From contig JAEZJZ010000003.1 of the NCBI GenBank assembly GCA_023436245.1, positions 1 through 21,202 on the forward strand: 21,202 nt of DNA, read 5' to 3'. Below the pieces are notes generated by a model. It was given only the letters and a program-made list of their open reading frames with translations. It was not told where the DNA came from and made no database searches. Of the stretch, positions 14,571-21,182 are shown one piece after another. Both the position numbers and the translations under genes were made by a program. This stretch comes from Bacillota bacterium (GTDB lineage Bacteria > Bacillota > UBA994 > UBA5500). The first letter of the stretch is position 1. Each line of letters starts with the position of its first letter.

Positions 14571-14610
14571 TTTTCTCCCTCCTCCAGATAAGTCTTGACT
14601 TGCAGATGAA

Positions 14611-14641
14611 GTTAGACAAACGAAGGAGCCTTTCCTGCTCC
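14611..14641 (-). promoter_or_regulatory. GCAGGA leader element, copy b
   Basis: On the minus strand GGAGC and GCTCC (14641-14637, 14629-14625) form a stem around AGGAAAG, followed by TTCGTTTGTCTAAC. It lies between the upstream terminator and the M3 peptidase start. See copies a, c and d. Confidence 0.5.
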
Positions 14642-14662
14642 GGGAGGTTTGCGCGGGGCCGC

Positions 14663-14690
14663 AAAAGAAAAAAACACCCCGCAGGGTGTC
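14663..14690 (-). terminator. Intrinsic terminator of the 57-residue membrane protein gene
   Basis: ACACCC (minus 14689-14684) pairs with GGGTGT (14679-14674) over a four-base loop, then TTTTTTCTTTTGC on the minus strand. It separates the small gene from the M3 peptidase gene. Confidence 0.88.
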
Positions 14691-14709
14691 TGGTCAGTCA
14701 GCCCACAAC

Positions 14710-14735
14710 CGGACTGCGAGCCCACCTGCAGTCCG
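14710..14735. repeat. 8-bp inverted repeat downstream of the small gene
   Basis: CGGACTGC (14710-14717) and GCAGTCCG (14728-14735) form a perfect stem. A weaker AGTCTA/TAGACT pair lies beside it at 14737-14759. Both are in the 3' region of the 57-residue gene, before its terminator; no known element recognised. Confidence 0.55.
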
Positions 14736-14768
14736 AAGTCTACATAGACCGTATAGACTCATCTGTCC

Positions 14769-14942
14769 TTAGTTGAGTATGGAGATGCCAAAGATGATGG
14801 CGATATTCAGGACGATTGCTCCGAGCACCAAGACCACTTGCGTGATCTGCATGCGGTCCTTGGCGGTGAGAATCTCCTCAGGGGTCAGATGCGGTTGGTT
14901 TTTCCGCAGCAGCTTTTGCCAAATAGAGTATTGCTTGCGCAT
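14769..14942 (-). CDS. Small 57-residue membrane protein
   Basis: A small gene beginning MRKQYSIWQK and ending FGISILN. The basic cytoplasmic N-terminus contains LTPEEILTAKDR, and residues about 33-54 (ITQVVLVLGAIVLNIAIIFG) form one membrane helix; N-in topology is expected. Support is strong for so short a gene: GGGAGG lies 9 nt before the ATG, a TTGTCA-17-TATAAT promoter lies upstream, and an intrinsic terminator follows. No family recognised; function unknown. Confidence 0.8.
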   Translation of the reverse strand: MRKQYSIWQKLLRKNQPHLTPEEILTAKDRMQITQVVLVLGAIVLNIAIIFGISILN

Positions 14943-15000
14943 GGCTTTCTACCTCCCGATATCTTCCCTGCGACCCACATCGACATCCATCGACAGATAA

Positions 15001-15029
15001 ATTATACTGGGAACGTTATGCTTTGACAA
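15001..15029 (-). promoter_or_regulatory. Sigma-A-type promoter of the 57-residue gene
   Basis: On the minus strand TTGTCA (15029-15024), a 17-bp spacer, then a perfect TATAAT (15006-15001). The predicted leader is about 50 nt. Confidence 0.75.
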
Positions 15030-15052
15030 CCCTTATTCCTATGGATGAAAAT
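15023..15052 (+). promoter_or_regulatory. Candidate divergent promoter toward the S4 gene
   Basis: A perfect TTGACA (15023-15028), an 18-bp spacer and GAAAAT. Its -35 hexamer occupies the same bases as the -35 of the opposite-strand promoter, so the two would compete for RNA polymerase. The -10 is weak. Confidence 0.4.
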
Positions 15053-15082
15053 TACATGAATGGTATTATGGCTACTATGGTC

Positions 15083-15108
15083 AGGAAGCAGGATTTTCCT
15101 TTCACTCG
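15083..15108 (+). promoter_or_regulatory. GCAGGA leader element, copy c
   Basis: AGGAA (15083-15087) and TTCCT (15096-15100) can pair around GCAGGATT, followed by TTCACTCGGTTGAAATGC. It lies about 45 nt before the S4 gene start. Confidence 0.45.
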
Positions 15109-15135
15109 GTTGAAATGCAAAGCGAGGTGATGTTC

Positions 15136-15924
15136 GTGCAGCGACGGGAAATATTGGACAGGCTGACTGGCGAAGACCGCACGCTGGTCGCCAGGTTGTG
15201 GGATCTGGCAGAGCGGGCAGATCGCCACGGGGGAAGTGAGTTCAGCCAGTTCATGGATCCGGGTCAACGGTCTCTGGTTTTCGACTACAGTCATCTCTGG
15301 CCGGTGGAGATTTGCAGTTTTGGCGGTTTTGAGGACGCGGAGCGACAGATTGTGGCGGTGACTGGCCGGCTGACAGCAGGAGTCTCAAGCGAGTCGCTGG
15401 ACTGGCCGGTGGCGGCAGTCGAGGTTACAGGCAGCTTTCAGTTCGCTAAAGTCACGCACAGAGACTATCTGGGCGCGCTATTGTCCTTGGGGCTGAAGCG
15501 GGAGTTGTTTGGAGATATTCTGGTGATGAGCAACGGCTGTCAGGTGGTGTTGCACGCACATGCGCTGCCGTTCGTGCTGGCTAACTGGGCGTCCGTTGGC
15601 CCAGTAGGCATCGAGGTTAGGCAGCTTGAACTGGCGTCTCTGCGCCCGCCAGAACGCGAGTCAACCGAGCGCACGGCCACCGTGGCCACGCTGCGGTTGG
15701 ATGCCATTGTGGCCGTCGCCTACGGGCTCTCGCGCGCCAGAGCGACCGAACTGATCAAGGCCGGAAAGGTGAAACTGAATCATCGGCCTGAGGCCCGCCC
15801 AGACCGATTGCTGGCAGAGGGGGCGATGCTCTCCCTGGCTGGATTGGGGAGGGCGGAGTTGCTCACTGTGGGTGGAGCCAGCAAGAGCGGCAGGGTGTTC
15901 ATCAAAGTCGGGCGCTGGCGTTAA
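15136..15924 (+). CDS. ylmH: YlmH-like S4-domain RNA-binding protein
   Basis: About 262 residues. The N-terminal part has the YlmH pattern: SQFMDPGQRSLV (near 37-48), then LDWPVAAVEVTG and the strongly conserved THRDYLGALLSLGLKRELFGDILV segment (107-130). An S4 RNA-binding domain follows at about 186-245 (LRLDAIVAVAYGLSRARATELIKAGKV...). YlmH proteins bind the large ribosomal subunit and have been linked to quality control of stalled nascent chains. They often lie in the division cluster near sepF and divIVA, which is not the case here. GTG 15136 is favoured because GAGG (15124-15127) is 8 nt upstream; ATG 15130 and ATG 15115 are in-frame alternatives with poorer spacing or no binding site. 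Confidence 0.85.
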   Translation: MQRREILDRLTGEDRTLVARLWDLAERADRHGGSEFSQFMDPGQRSLVFDYSHLWPVEICSFGGFEDAERQIVAVTGRLTAGVSSESLDWPVAAVEVTGSFQFAKVTHRDYLGALLSLGLKRELFGDILVMSNGCQVVLHAHALPFVLANWASVGPVGIEVRQLELASLRPPERESTERTATVATLRLDAIVAVAYGLSRARATELIKAGKVKLNHRPEARPDRLLAEGAMLSLAGLGRAELLTVGGASKSGRVFIKVGRWR

Positions 15925-16000
15925 CAAGACTCCTGGGTACCTGAATGCGAATGGACTGAGGCTTGATGCCGCACGATGGATTGTTGCAGGGCGTGTGCTA

Positions 16001-16034
16001 GCAGGAATCCGGCTTTGTGGTGGGGAATAGATAT
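16001..16034 (+). promoter_or_regulatory. GCAGGA leader element, copy d
   Basis: GCAGGAATCCGGCTTTG is followed by TGGTGGGGAATAGATATG. The hairpin is weaker than in copies a-c (only an AGC/GCT stem), but the GCAGGA and downstream GAA segment keep their spacing. It lies 100 nt before the amidohydrolase. Confidence 0.4.
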
Positions 16035-16061
16035 GAGTATTATTTCGGTAGACGCAGAATA

Positions 16062-16076
16062 TCCTCAGAATGAGGA
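16062..16076 (+). other. Short hairpin in the amidohydrolase leader
   Basis: TCCTCA-GAA-TGAGGA is a perfect 6-bp stem with a three-base loop, just upstream of the AAGGAGGG ribosome binding site. Function unknown. Confidence 0.45.
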
Positions 16077-16100
16077 CAAGTTGGTCAAGGAGGGTAAATC

Positions 16101-17405
16101 ATGGACAAACAAGCAATGAAACAGAAAATCTGTCAGGCAATCGACGGCCGGCGCGATCAAATCATCGCCATTGGCCGCGACTTGTTCCAACACCCGGAAC
16201 TCGGCTACAAGGAGTTCCATGCTGCAGAAGTGGTTAAGCAGGCTTTTGCTGAGCTCGGTCTCACCTATCGCTCGGAAGTCGGCATCACCGGCGTGCGCGC
16301 GGAGATGCAGGGCAAAGAGAGCAAAGTGAAGGTGGCAGTGCTGGGCGAACTGGATGCTGTGGTCTGCCCCGAGCATCCGCATGCCGACCCGTTGACTGGC
16401 GCGGCCCATTCCTGCGGCCACAACGCGCAGGTTGCCGGTATGCTGGGCGTGGCCATGGGCCTCAAAGACTCCGGCCTGATGGCCGAGCTTTCCGGCGATG
16501 TTGCCTTCATGGCGGTTCCAGCGGAAGAATATGTGGAGATCGAATACCGCAACAAGCTGCGTTCTGAGGGCAAGATTCAGTTCCTCGGCGGCAAGCAGGA
16601 GTTCATCGTGTTGGGTGAGTTTGATGATGTAGACGTGACGATGATGTTCCATAGCAGCGGCGGCGACAAGAAGATCGCGGTTGGCGGCACCAGCAACGGG
16701 TTCGTCGGCAAGCTGATCAAGTACAAGGGCGTGGAAGCCCATGCCGGTGGCGCTCCGCATAACGGAGTGAACGCGTTGAACGCAGCTATGCTTGGTTTGA
16801 TGGCCATTCACGCGCAGCGCGAGACCTTCAAGGACGCCGACCACATTCGCGTGCATCCGATCATCACCAAGGGCGGAGATTTGGTGAACATCATTCCGGC
16901 TGACGTGCGCATGGAGACATATGTGCGCGGAGCGGAGATGGAAGCGATCATCGATGCCTCCAAGAAGGTAGACCGTGCCCTGAAGGCCGGTGCAGACGCG
17001 GTTGGCGCCAGCGTGGAGATCACTCAGATCCCAGGCTACTTGCCGCGGCTGAACGAGGAGACGCTCGTCTCCATCTTCACCGAGAATGCTGAAGCTCTGG
17101 TCGGAGCGGAAGCGGTTGGCCAGGGCGCTCACGGTTCCGGCTCAAGCGACATCGGTGACGTCAGCATGCTCATGCCCACCATTCATCCATACGTCGGGGG
17201 AGTCGTCGGTCGTGGTCATGCCAGCGACTTCATGATTGCCGATGAAGAGTTGGCCTATATCACGGCAGCCAAGCTGATGGCCATGAGCCTGATCGATCTG
17301 CTGGCAGATGGGGCTACCAAGGCGCTAGACGCCAAGGAGAAGTTCCAACCGGTGTACACTAAGGAGACTTATCTGAAGATGTGGGAGGATCTGTTTCAGG
17401 GCTAA
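16101..17405 (+). CDS. M20 family amidohydrolase (AbgB/aminoacylase-like)
   Basis: A 434-residue cytoplasmic zinc hydrolase. ATG 16101 has AAGGAGGG 8 nt upstream. Metal-site residues of the M20D group are present: HSCGHN (Cys105, His107), Glu142-Glu143 in VPAEEYVE, and the final His373 in GRGHASDF. The dimerisation domain lies near 200-310 (KYKGVEAHAGGAPHNGVNALNA). The HPELGYKEF start and the long insert after VPAEE (EIEYRNKLRSEGKIQFLGGKQ) resemble p-aminobenzoyl-glutamate hydrolase subunit B-type enzymes more than indole-acetyl or N-acetyl amino acid hydrolases. The substrate is probably an N-acyl or N-aryl amino acid; exact identity is not readable. Single gene with its own terminator. Confidence 0.9.
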   Translation: MDKQAMKQKICQAIDGRRDQIIAIGRDLFQHPELGYKEFHAAEVVKQAFAELGLTYRSEVGITGVRAEMQGKESKVKVAVLGELDAVVCPEHPHADPLTGAAHSCGHNAQVAGMLGVAMGLKDSGLMAELSGDVAFMAVPAEEYVEIEYRNKLRSEGKIQFLGGKQEFIVLGEFDDVDVTMMFHSSGGDKKIAVGGTSNGFVGKLIKYKGVEAHAGGAPHNGVNALNAAMLGLMAIHAQRETFKDADHIRVHPIITKGGDLVNIIPADVRMETYVRGAEMEAIIDASKKVDRALKAGADAVGASVEITQIPGYLPRLNEETLVSIFTENAEALVGAEAVGQGAHGSGSSDIGDVSMLMPTIHPYVGGVVGRGHASDFMIADEELAYITAAKLMAMSLIDLLADGATKALDAKEKFQPVYTKETYLKMWEDLFQG

Positions 17406-17440
17406 AGGTGTTATCTGAGACAGTTTATCTGACCAGGTGA

Positions 17441-17465
17441 GGGGCGGGGCTATCCCGCCCCTTTT
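17441..17465 (+). terminator. Intrinsic terminator after the amidohydrolase
   Basis: GGGGCGGG (17441-17448) pairs with CCCGCCCC (17454-17461) over GCTAT, then TTTT. Confidence 0.92.
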
Positions 17466-17590
17466 CGCTGCCAGGCGCCAACTTCGTCTCTTGAAGCACA
17501 GAAGACGACACTTTTCGCCCCCATCGCTGGAGGATAATCCCCCTCGTGAGCAGAATTCTGAAAACCATGGATATTGAGGAGGGACAGATT

Positions 17591-18448
17591 ATGCATAGAG
17601 TCGCGATTGTTGGAGGAGGACGCGGTGGTGCTGCCGTGCTGGCCACACTCGCCGAGATAAAGTCGGTGCAGGTGGTAGGGATCTCTGATGTGCGGTCAGA
17701 TGCGCCCGCGTTTCAACTGGCCCGCCAGTTGGGCGTTGAGACCACCACGGATACTGAGCGTCTGGTCCGTCGACCCGATTTGCAGGTCATCTTCGAAGTC
17801 ACGGGGCAGGCTGAGGTGCTGCAAGCCGTAAACTCGGCCAAGTCTCCGGCTGCACAGGTGGTAGGGGCTGAAGCGGCCGCTATTCTGATGGAGATCGTCA
17901 ACTCCCGCAGAAATCTGATGGAATCAATGGAGAAGGAAGCGGGCGAACTCGGCCGCTTGGCTCAGAATGTCTCTCAGACCGCTGATCGCATTGGTCACTC
18001 GCTACAGGAGTTGGCGCAGAGCTCTAACCAGTTGGCGGCATCCGGCCAGAGCCTGTCGGCTGCGGCAGAACAGACCGAAGCTTCCCTGGGAGAGGTGGAG
18101 GAAGTGCTTGGCTTCATCCGCCAGATTGCTAACAAGACCAGGATGATCGGCCTGAATGCAGCGATTGAGGCGGCACGAGTGGGCGAGGCCGGCAAGGGGT
18201 TTGCCGTGGTGGCCAGCGAGGTGCGCAAGTTGGCTCAGACCAGCAACGAGTCTTCTGAGAACATCAGTCGCTCGCTTGCCCAAACACTGTCTTCGGTGAA
18301 ACAGATACTGCAAGGAGTAGTGGTGGCGCACGACTTTTCGGAGAAGCAGGCCGCAGCGACTAGCGGGGTGAGCGATTCGCTGCAGCAACTCACGGTCATG
18401 GTGAAACAATTGAGCAGCATTGCAGAGCACCTCGCTAATGCGAAATAG
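17591..18448 (+). CDS. Soluble chemoreceptor: Rossmann NAD-binding domain fused to MCP signalling domain
   Basis: A 285-residue cytoplasmic protein. ATG 17591 is preferred: GAGGAGGG lies about 7 nt upstream and the Rossmann fold then begins at once. Residues 1-110 look like a dinucleotide-binding domain of the Gfo/Idh/MocA or homoserine dehydrogenase type: MHRVAIVGGGRGG (GxGxxG), then VVGISDV with Asp33 at the end of strand 2, which usually favours NAD over NADP. Residues about 111-285 form a long coiled coil with the methyl-accepting chemotaxis protein hairpin tip (NAAIEAARVGEAGKGFAVVA near 189-208), which binds CheA and CheW. There is no membrane segment and no catalytic dehydrogenase domain. 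Inferred role: sensing NAD(H) or a related ligand and signalling to a chemosensory array. No che genes are in the window. Upstream starts at 17546 and 17567 are possible but less well supported. Confidence 0.85.
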   Translation: MHRVAIVGGGRGGAAVLATLAEIKSVQVVGISDVRSDAPAFQLARQLGVETTTDTERLVRRPDLQVIFEVTGQAEVLQAVNSAKSPAAQVVGAEAAAILMEIVNSRRNLMESMEKEAGELGRLAQNVSQTADRIGHSLQELAQSSNQLAASGQSLSAAAEQTEASLGEVEEVLGFIRQIANKTRMIGLNAAIEAARVGEAGKGFAVVASEVRKLAQTSNESSENISRSLAQTLSSVKQILQGVVVAHDFSEKQAAATSGVSDSLQQLTVMVKQLSSIAEHLANAK

Positions 18449-18494
18449 CTGATTGCCATTGGGCATAGTCGCCTAGGGAAGAAAACGGCGCCTG

Positions 18495-18523
18495 TTGGTG
18501 CTTTGTCCACCTCTCTCTATAAT
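18495..18523 (+). promoter_or_regulatory. Promoter upstream of the palindrome array
   Basis: TTGGTG (18495-18500), a 17-bp spacer and a perfect TATAAT (18518-18523). Transcription would start near 18530, so the palindrome array would form the mRNA leader of the YkgJ-like gene. Confidence 0.6.
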
Positions 18524-18564
18524 GAAATCTAGCTCGCAGATGCAGGAAGTGTTGCGCAAGACAG

Positions 18565-18789
18565 CTGCTGCTATTGGTACCATCCGATTCCAGCAGCATT
18601 CCATGCTGCTGAGCGAGAATCGCCTCTGTTTAGATCGCAGTACAGAGTACTGCTATAGGGTACCAACCGATTCTCAGCGAGCGAGAATCGCCTTTCTGGA
18701 GATCGCAGCATTCCATGCTGCTATAGGTACCAACCGATTCTCGACAAGCGAGAATCGCCTCTGTTTAGATCGCAGTACAGAGTACTGCT
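18565..18789 (+). repeat. Array of nested palindromic units in the YkgJ-like gene leader
   Basis: This occupies most of the 355-base stretch between the MCP stop and the GTG at 18804. Unit A (18615-18675) and unit B (18683-18742) each have outer arms GAGAATCG and CGATTCTC and an inner 17-nt hairpin. The inner arms are GCAGTAC/GTACTGC in A and GCAGCAT/ATGCTGC in B, so three stem positions change with matching changes opposite. Unit C (18750-18789) repeats the first part of A, and a partial unit (about 18565-18590) precedes A; an extra AGCAGCAT-TCC-ATGCTGCT hairpin sits at 18592-18610. A 43-nt stretch is identical at 18612-18654 and 18747-18789. The arms of neighbouring units can also pair with each other across 7 nt. 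Confidence 0.88.
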
Positions 18790-18803
18790 GGGGAGAGGAT
18801 AGG

Positions 18804-19433
18804 GTGCGGGTAAGCGCTAACCCGGTTCAGTTCGAGCAGGGTCTCGGTCTGGATGTAGCAGTCAACGATCCAGACGCCACAGTGGAGGATTTGGTGCTGG
18901 CATACGCAGCGGCCAGCGATGATATTCTGCTGCACAAGGATCTGCGTCACTTTCCGGTCGTGGAGTTACACGGCGGCTGTTTTGGCTGCACCTATTGTTG
19001 CCGCCGCTTCAACATCTTTTTCTCGCGGATCGATGTGCTGGGGTTGGCGGCATTGGAAGGGGTATCGCCCGAGGAGTTCATGGCCTTCTGCACAGCATAT
19101 GAGCCGTGGAAGGTTGATCGGGTGCGCTTGGCCGACCCGGGAATGTACTGCTTGCGGGAGGATGATCAGGGTTGCGGCAAGTATTCCGATCGGCCCTTGA
19201 TTTGCCGGCTGTTCATCTGCTGCCCGCATAGTGAGCGGGCCAAGCGTCTGATTGGGGAAGTCAACCGCCTGGCGGCAGAAGACTTGGTCAACTGGCGATG
19301 CGGCCTGGTCGACGCACCCAATCCGTTCTCCGGCAAGTTCTCCTACAGTCAGGTGCTGTTGCGCGATTGCGTCACGCCAGAGCTTTGGCTGGAGCTCTAT
19401 CAACCGGAGCACAGTTTTCGGCCGGTGGCATAG
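18804..19433 (+). CDS. YkgJ family cysteine-cluster protein
   Basis: About 209 residues from GTG 18804, which has GGGGAGAGG (18790-18798) 5 nt upstream. The defining cluster is GGCFGCTYCCRRFNIFFSRID (Cys59, 62, 65, 66), followed by an LxGVSPEEF helix and a second set of cysteines (Cys116, 124, 134, 139, 140) in the GCGKYSDRPLICRLFICC region. This is the UPF0153/YkgJ pattern, thought to bind zinc or an iron-sulfur cluster; function unsettled. The frame stays open upstream to 18495 through the palindrome array, but those codons mainly translate repeats, and the first ATG (18522) lies in the -10 box. A longer protein starting near 18540 cannot be excluded. Confidence 0.82.
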   Translation: MRVSANPVQFEQGLGLDVAVNDPDATVEDLVLAYAAASDDILLHKDLRHFPVVELHGGCFGCTYCCRRFNIFFSRIDVLGLAALEGVSPEEFMAFCTAYEPWKVDRVRLADPGMYCLREDDQGCGKYSDRPLICRLFICCPHSERAKRLIGEVNRLAAEDLVNWRCGLVDAPNPFSGKFSYSQVLLRDCVTPELWLELYQPEHSFRPVA

Positions 19434-19521
19434 AGCATGCGGAGTCCCGCAGGGTATCGGCCTAGTGGTAGCTATGGTTTCATCAATCTGGACCACGGTA
19501 GTGTGTGTATGCCCCGGTTCC

Positions 19522-19547
19522 CGTAGGGGTCGCATGCATGCGACCCG
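19522..19547. repeat. REP-like 26-nt element, CGCATG type, copy 2
   Basis: Identical over 26 nt to 12997-13022, including the flanking CGTAGG and the 20-nt perfect palindrome (19527-19546). The bases outside differ completely, which marks the element boundaries. Confidence 0.88.
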
Positions 19548-19589
19548 AACCACACAGTGAAAACCCTAGACAGCTTTTGTGCACCCAAA

Positions 19590-19623
19590 CGCAAGAGAGA
19601 TGACAGTCGTCGTCTCTCTTGCG
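19590..19623 (+). other. Long stable hairpin without T tract
   Basis: CGCAAGAGAGA (19590-19600) pairs with TCTCTCTTGCG (19613-19623), extended inward by TGAC/GTCG with one wobble pair. No T run follows, so it may be an mRNA 3'-end stabiliser or part of a double terminator with the next hairpin. Confidence 0.6.
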
Positions 19624-19631
19624 CTATTCAC

Positions 19632-19664
19632 GGGGTGCTGGGGGGACAGCCCCTTTTCCTTTTT
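19632..19664 (+). terminator. Terminator before the second VanZ-like gene
   Basis: GGGGTGCTG (19632-19640) can pair with CAGCCCC (19647-19653), leaving one bulged T, then TTTTCCTTTTT. Confidence 0.7.
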
Positions 19665-19773
19665 CGCATAGTTTTTCGGCATACCCGGGCATAAATTAGT
19701 AGGGTGTCAAGCCGTGGTGCACGGTGAATGACGCTCGAGAGCTTGTCGGCCTGCGATCAGGAGGTAACAGCAA

Positions 19774-20235
19774 ATGCAAATCAGCAAACCAAAATACCTG
19801 TTCGGCCATCTGCTGCCCTTAGTGCTTTGGATGGCTTTGATCTTTGCCTTCTCCAGTCAGAACGGTGACCAGGTAGGTGGCTGGATCAATGCCCTGGTCA
19901 AACCATTTGTGCCCACGATCGCGATGGATCCTGGCCTGGTCAAGTTCTCCGTACAGAAGGCGGCCCATTTTCTTGAGTATGCGGTGCTGGCTGCGTTAGC
20001 CTGGCGTGCACTGCGACCGCTCACTGCCCGTCATGCAACTCTGCTGGCCGGCATTTTGTCCGTACTGTACGCAGCTAGCGATGAGTGGCATCAATCCTTT
20101 GTGCTAGGTCGCGGGCCGAGCTTGCGGGATGTGGCCATAGACGGTCTGGGCGTCGTCTTCGGTCTGGCGATCCTGCACGCCCTGCTCCTATCTAGATGGC
20201 GGCGCAACACTTCTTCGGACAAGAGCGGTCTATAA
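19774..20235 (+). CDS. VanZ-like membrane protein (second copy)
   Basis: A 153-residue protein with about four membrane segments; AGGAGG lies 9 nt before the ATG. The family pattern is clear: FAFSSQNG after the first helix, AAHFLEYAVLA in the second, and SDEWHQSFVLGRGPSLRDVAID before the last. It shares the layout and the (D/E)..Q.F..GR....LRDVAID segment with the protein at 5437-5895, but the two are diverged and not a recent duplicate. Function unknown outside glycopeptide-resistance clusters. The DegV gene follows in the same direction after about 105 nt. Confidence 0.87.
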   Translation: MQISKPKYLFGHLLPLVLWMALIFAFSSQNGDQVGGWINALVKPFVPTIAMDPGLVKFSVQKAAHFLEYAVLAALAWRALRPLTARHATLLAGILSVLYAASDEWHQSFVLGRGPSLRDVAIDGLGVVFGLAILHALLLSRWRRNTSSDKSGL

Positions 20236-20339
20236 TCACGTGAGATTGGCCGTTCGGCAACAGATCCGTTGCTGGCGGCAGTTGGGCCAGGGGTGAGTTG
20301 GTCTGCTCACAGTTGAAAAGGTCATGGAGGTAGAACGGA

Positions 20340-21182
20340 ATGAACAAGATTGCGATAGTCACTGACTCGGCAGCCAGCTTGCCAGAGCAGGTAATCAGCA
20401 AGCTGGGCATCAAGGTTGTGGCGATGAACATCAATCTAGGCGACCAGAGCCTCCGCGAAGGGCTGGACATGAGCAGCACCGAGCTCTACGAGTTGCTTCG
20501 CCGGGGCGAAATGCCCACCACCTCTCAGCCGGCGCCGGGCGAGTTCCTGGAGGTGTTTCGCCCGCTGGTGGAAGTGGGGCAGCAGGTGCTGGCCGTCTTT
20601 GTCACCGGCAAAGCCAGCGGCACGGTGCAGTCTGCGCGCATCGCAGCCGATATGTTGCCAGAAGGCTCCGTTCATGTTTTCGACAGCGAGTCCTTCGGTA
20701 TGGGCACCGGGCTCCTGACCATCGCCGCGGCAGAGGCTGCCCTGGCGGGCCATCCGGTGGAGGAAATTGTGCACCTGCTGGAGCGCCTCAGGTCAGTCAC
20801 ACGCATTTATGCCGCCTTGCCGACACTAAAGTACCTGCAGAAGAGCGGTCGAGTGAACATGACTCAGGCGCTGCTCGGGAAAGTGCTGAACATCAAGCCG
20901 ATTCTGGGGACGGAGGACGGCCTTGTGAATGTGGTGGAGAAGGCGCGCAGTTGGCAGGGCGCAATCAGCAAGATGATTGAGATCGCCAAGGAAGGCGCAG
21001 GTGGCCGTCCCGTGGTCGTAGCGGTGCAGCACGGAGCTGACCCGGAAGCGGCAGAGCAGGTCCTGGCAAAGGTGCAGGCCGAGCTGATCGTGCGCCATCA
21101 CTACGTGAGCGAAGTCAGTGCGTCGCTGTCCATGCACGGCGGCCCGGGGATGATTGGCTTGGCCTTGCATCCTGTGGAGTAA
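20340..21182 (+). CDS. degV: DegV family fatty-acid-binding protein
   Basis: A 280-residue protein of normal family length. The start has GGAGG about 10 nt upstream. Family landmarks: KIAIVTDSAASLP at the N-terminus, the MPTTSQPAPGEF segment, GKASGTVQSA, the RIYAALPTLKYLQKSGRV segment and the C-terminal GPGMIGLAL. DegV/FakB proteins bind a fatty acid in a buried pocket; FakB members present it to the kinase FakA for phosphorylation and entry into phospholipid synthesis. No fakA is visible here, so its partner is unknown. A TATAAT at 20231-20236 overlaps the previous stop but has no good -35. Confidence 0.93.
   Translation: MNKIAIVTDSAASLPEQVISKLGIKVVAMNINLGDQSLREGLDMSSTELYELLRRGEMPTTSQPAPGEFLEVFRPLVEVGQQVLAVFVTGKASGTVQSARIAADMLPEGSVHVFDSESFGMGTGLLTIAAAEAALAGHPVEEIVHLLERLRSVTRIYAALPTLKYLQKSGRVNMTQALLGKVLNIKPILGTEDGLVNVVEKARSWQGAISKMIEIAKEGAGGRPVVVAVQHGADPEAAEQVLAKVQAELIVRHHYVSEVSASLSMHGGPGMIGLALHPVE

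Larger units (their letters stand above)
19434..19773. other. Intergenic region between the YkgJ-like and second VanZ-like genes
   Basis: 340 bases without a convincing gene. It contains the second copy of the REP-like palindrome (19522-19547), a 15-bp hairpin (19590-19623), a hairpin-T-tract terminator (19632-19664) and the AGGAGG of the VanZ-like gene. A TAAATT near 19693 might be a -10 but has no good -35. Confidence 0.6.

Noticed and set aside
16065..17132. Long open frame (355 codons) antisense to the amidohydrolase
   Set aside because: The plus strand encodes a complete M20 enzyme with all metal ligands; the antisense frame is His/Ala-rich and low-information, with no ribosome binding site.
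18565..18789. CRISPR array
   Set aside because: Repeats are nested palindromes with almost no unique spacers and only two full units; no cas genes are nearby.
18495..18803. N-terminal extension of the YkgJ-like protein
   Set aside because: It would start in the promoter and translate the palindrome array. The extra peptide has no family match, while GTG 18804 has a good ribosome binding site. Not fully excluded.
19450..19500. tRNA-like stretch (TAGTGGTAGC)
   Set aside because: Only a D-arm-like string is present; no acceptor stem, anticodon arm or T-arm could be paired.
20231..20236. Promoter for degV
   Set aside because: The TATAAT is perfect but overlaps the VanZ stop and no acceptable -35 lies 16-18 bp upstream; kept only as a remark in the degV entry.
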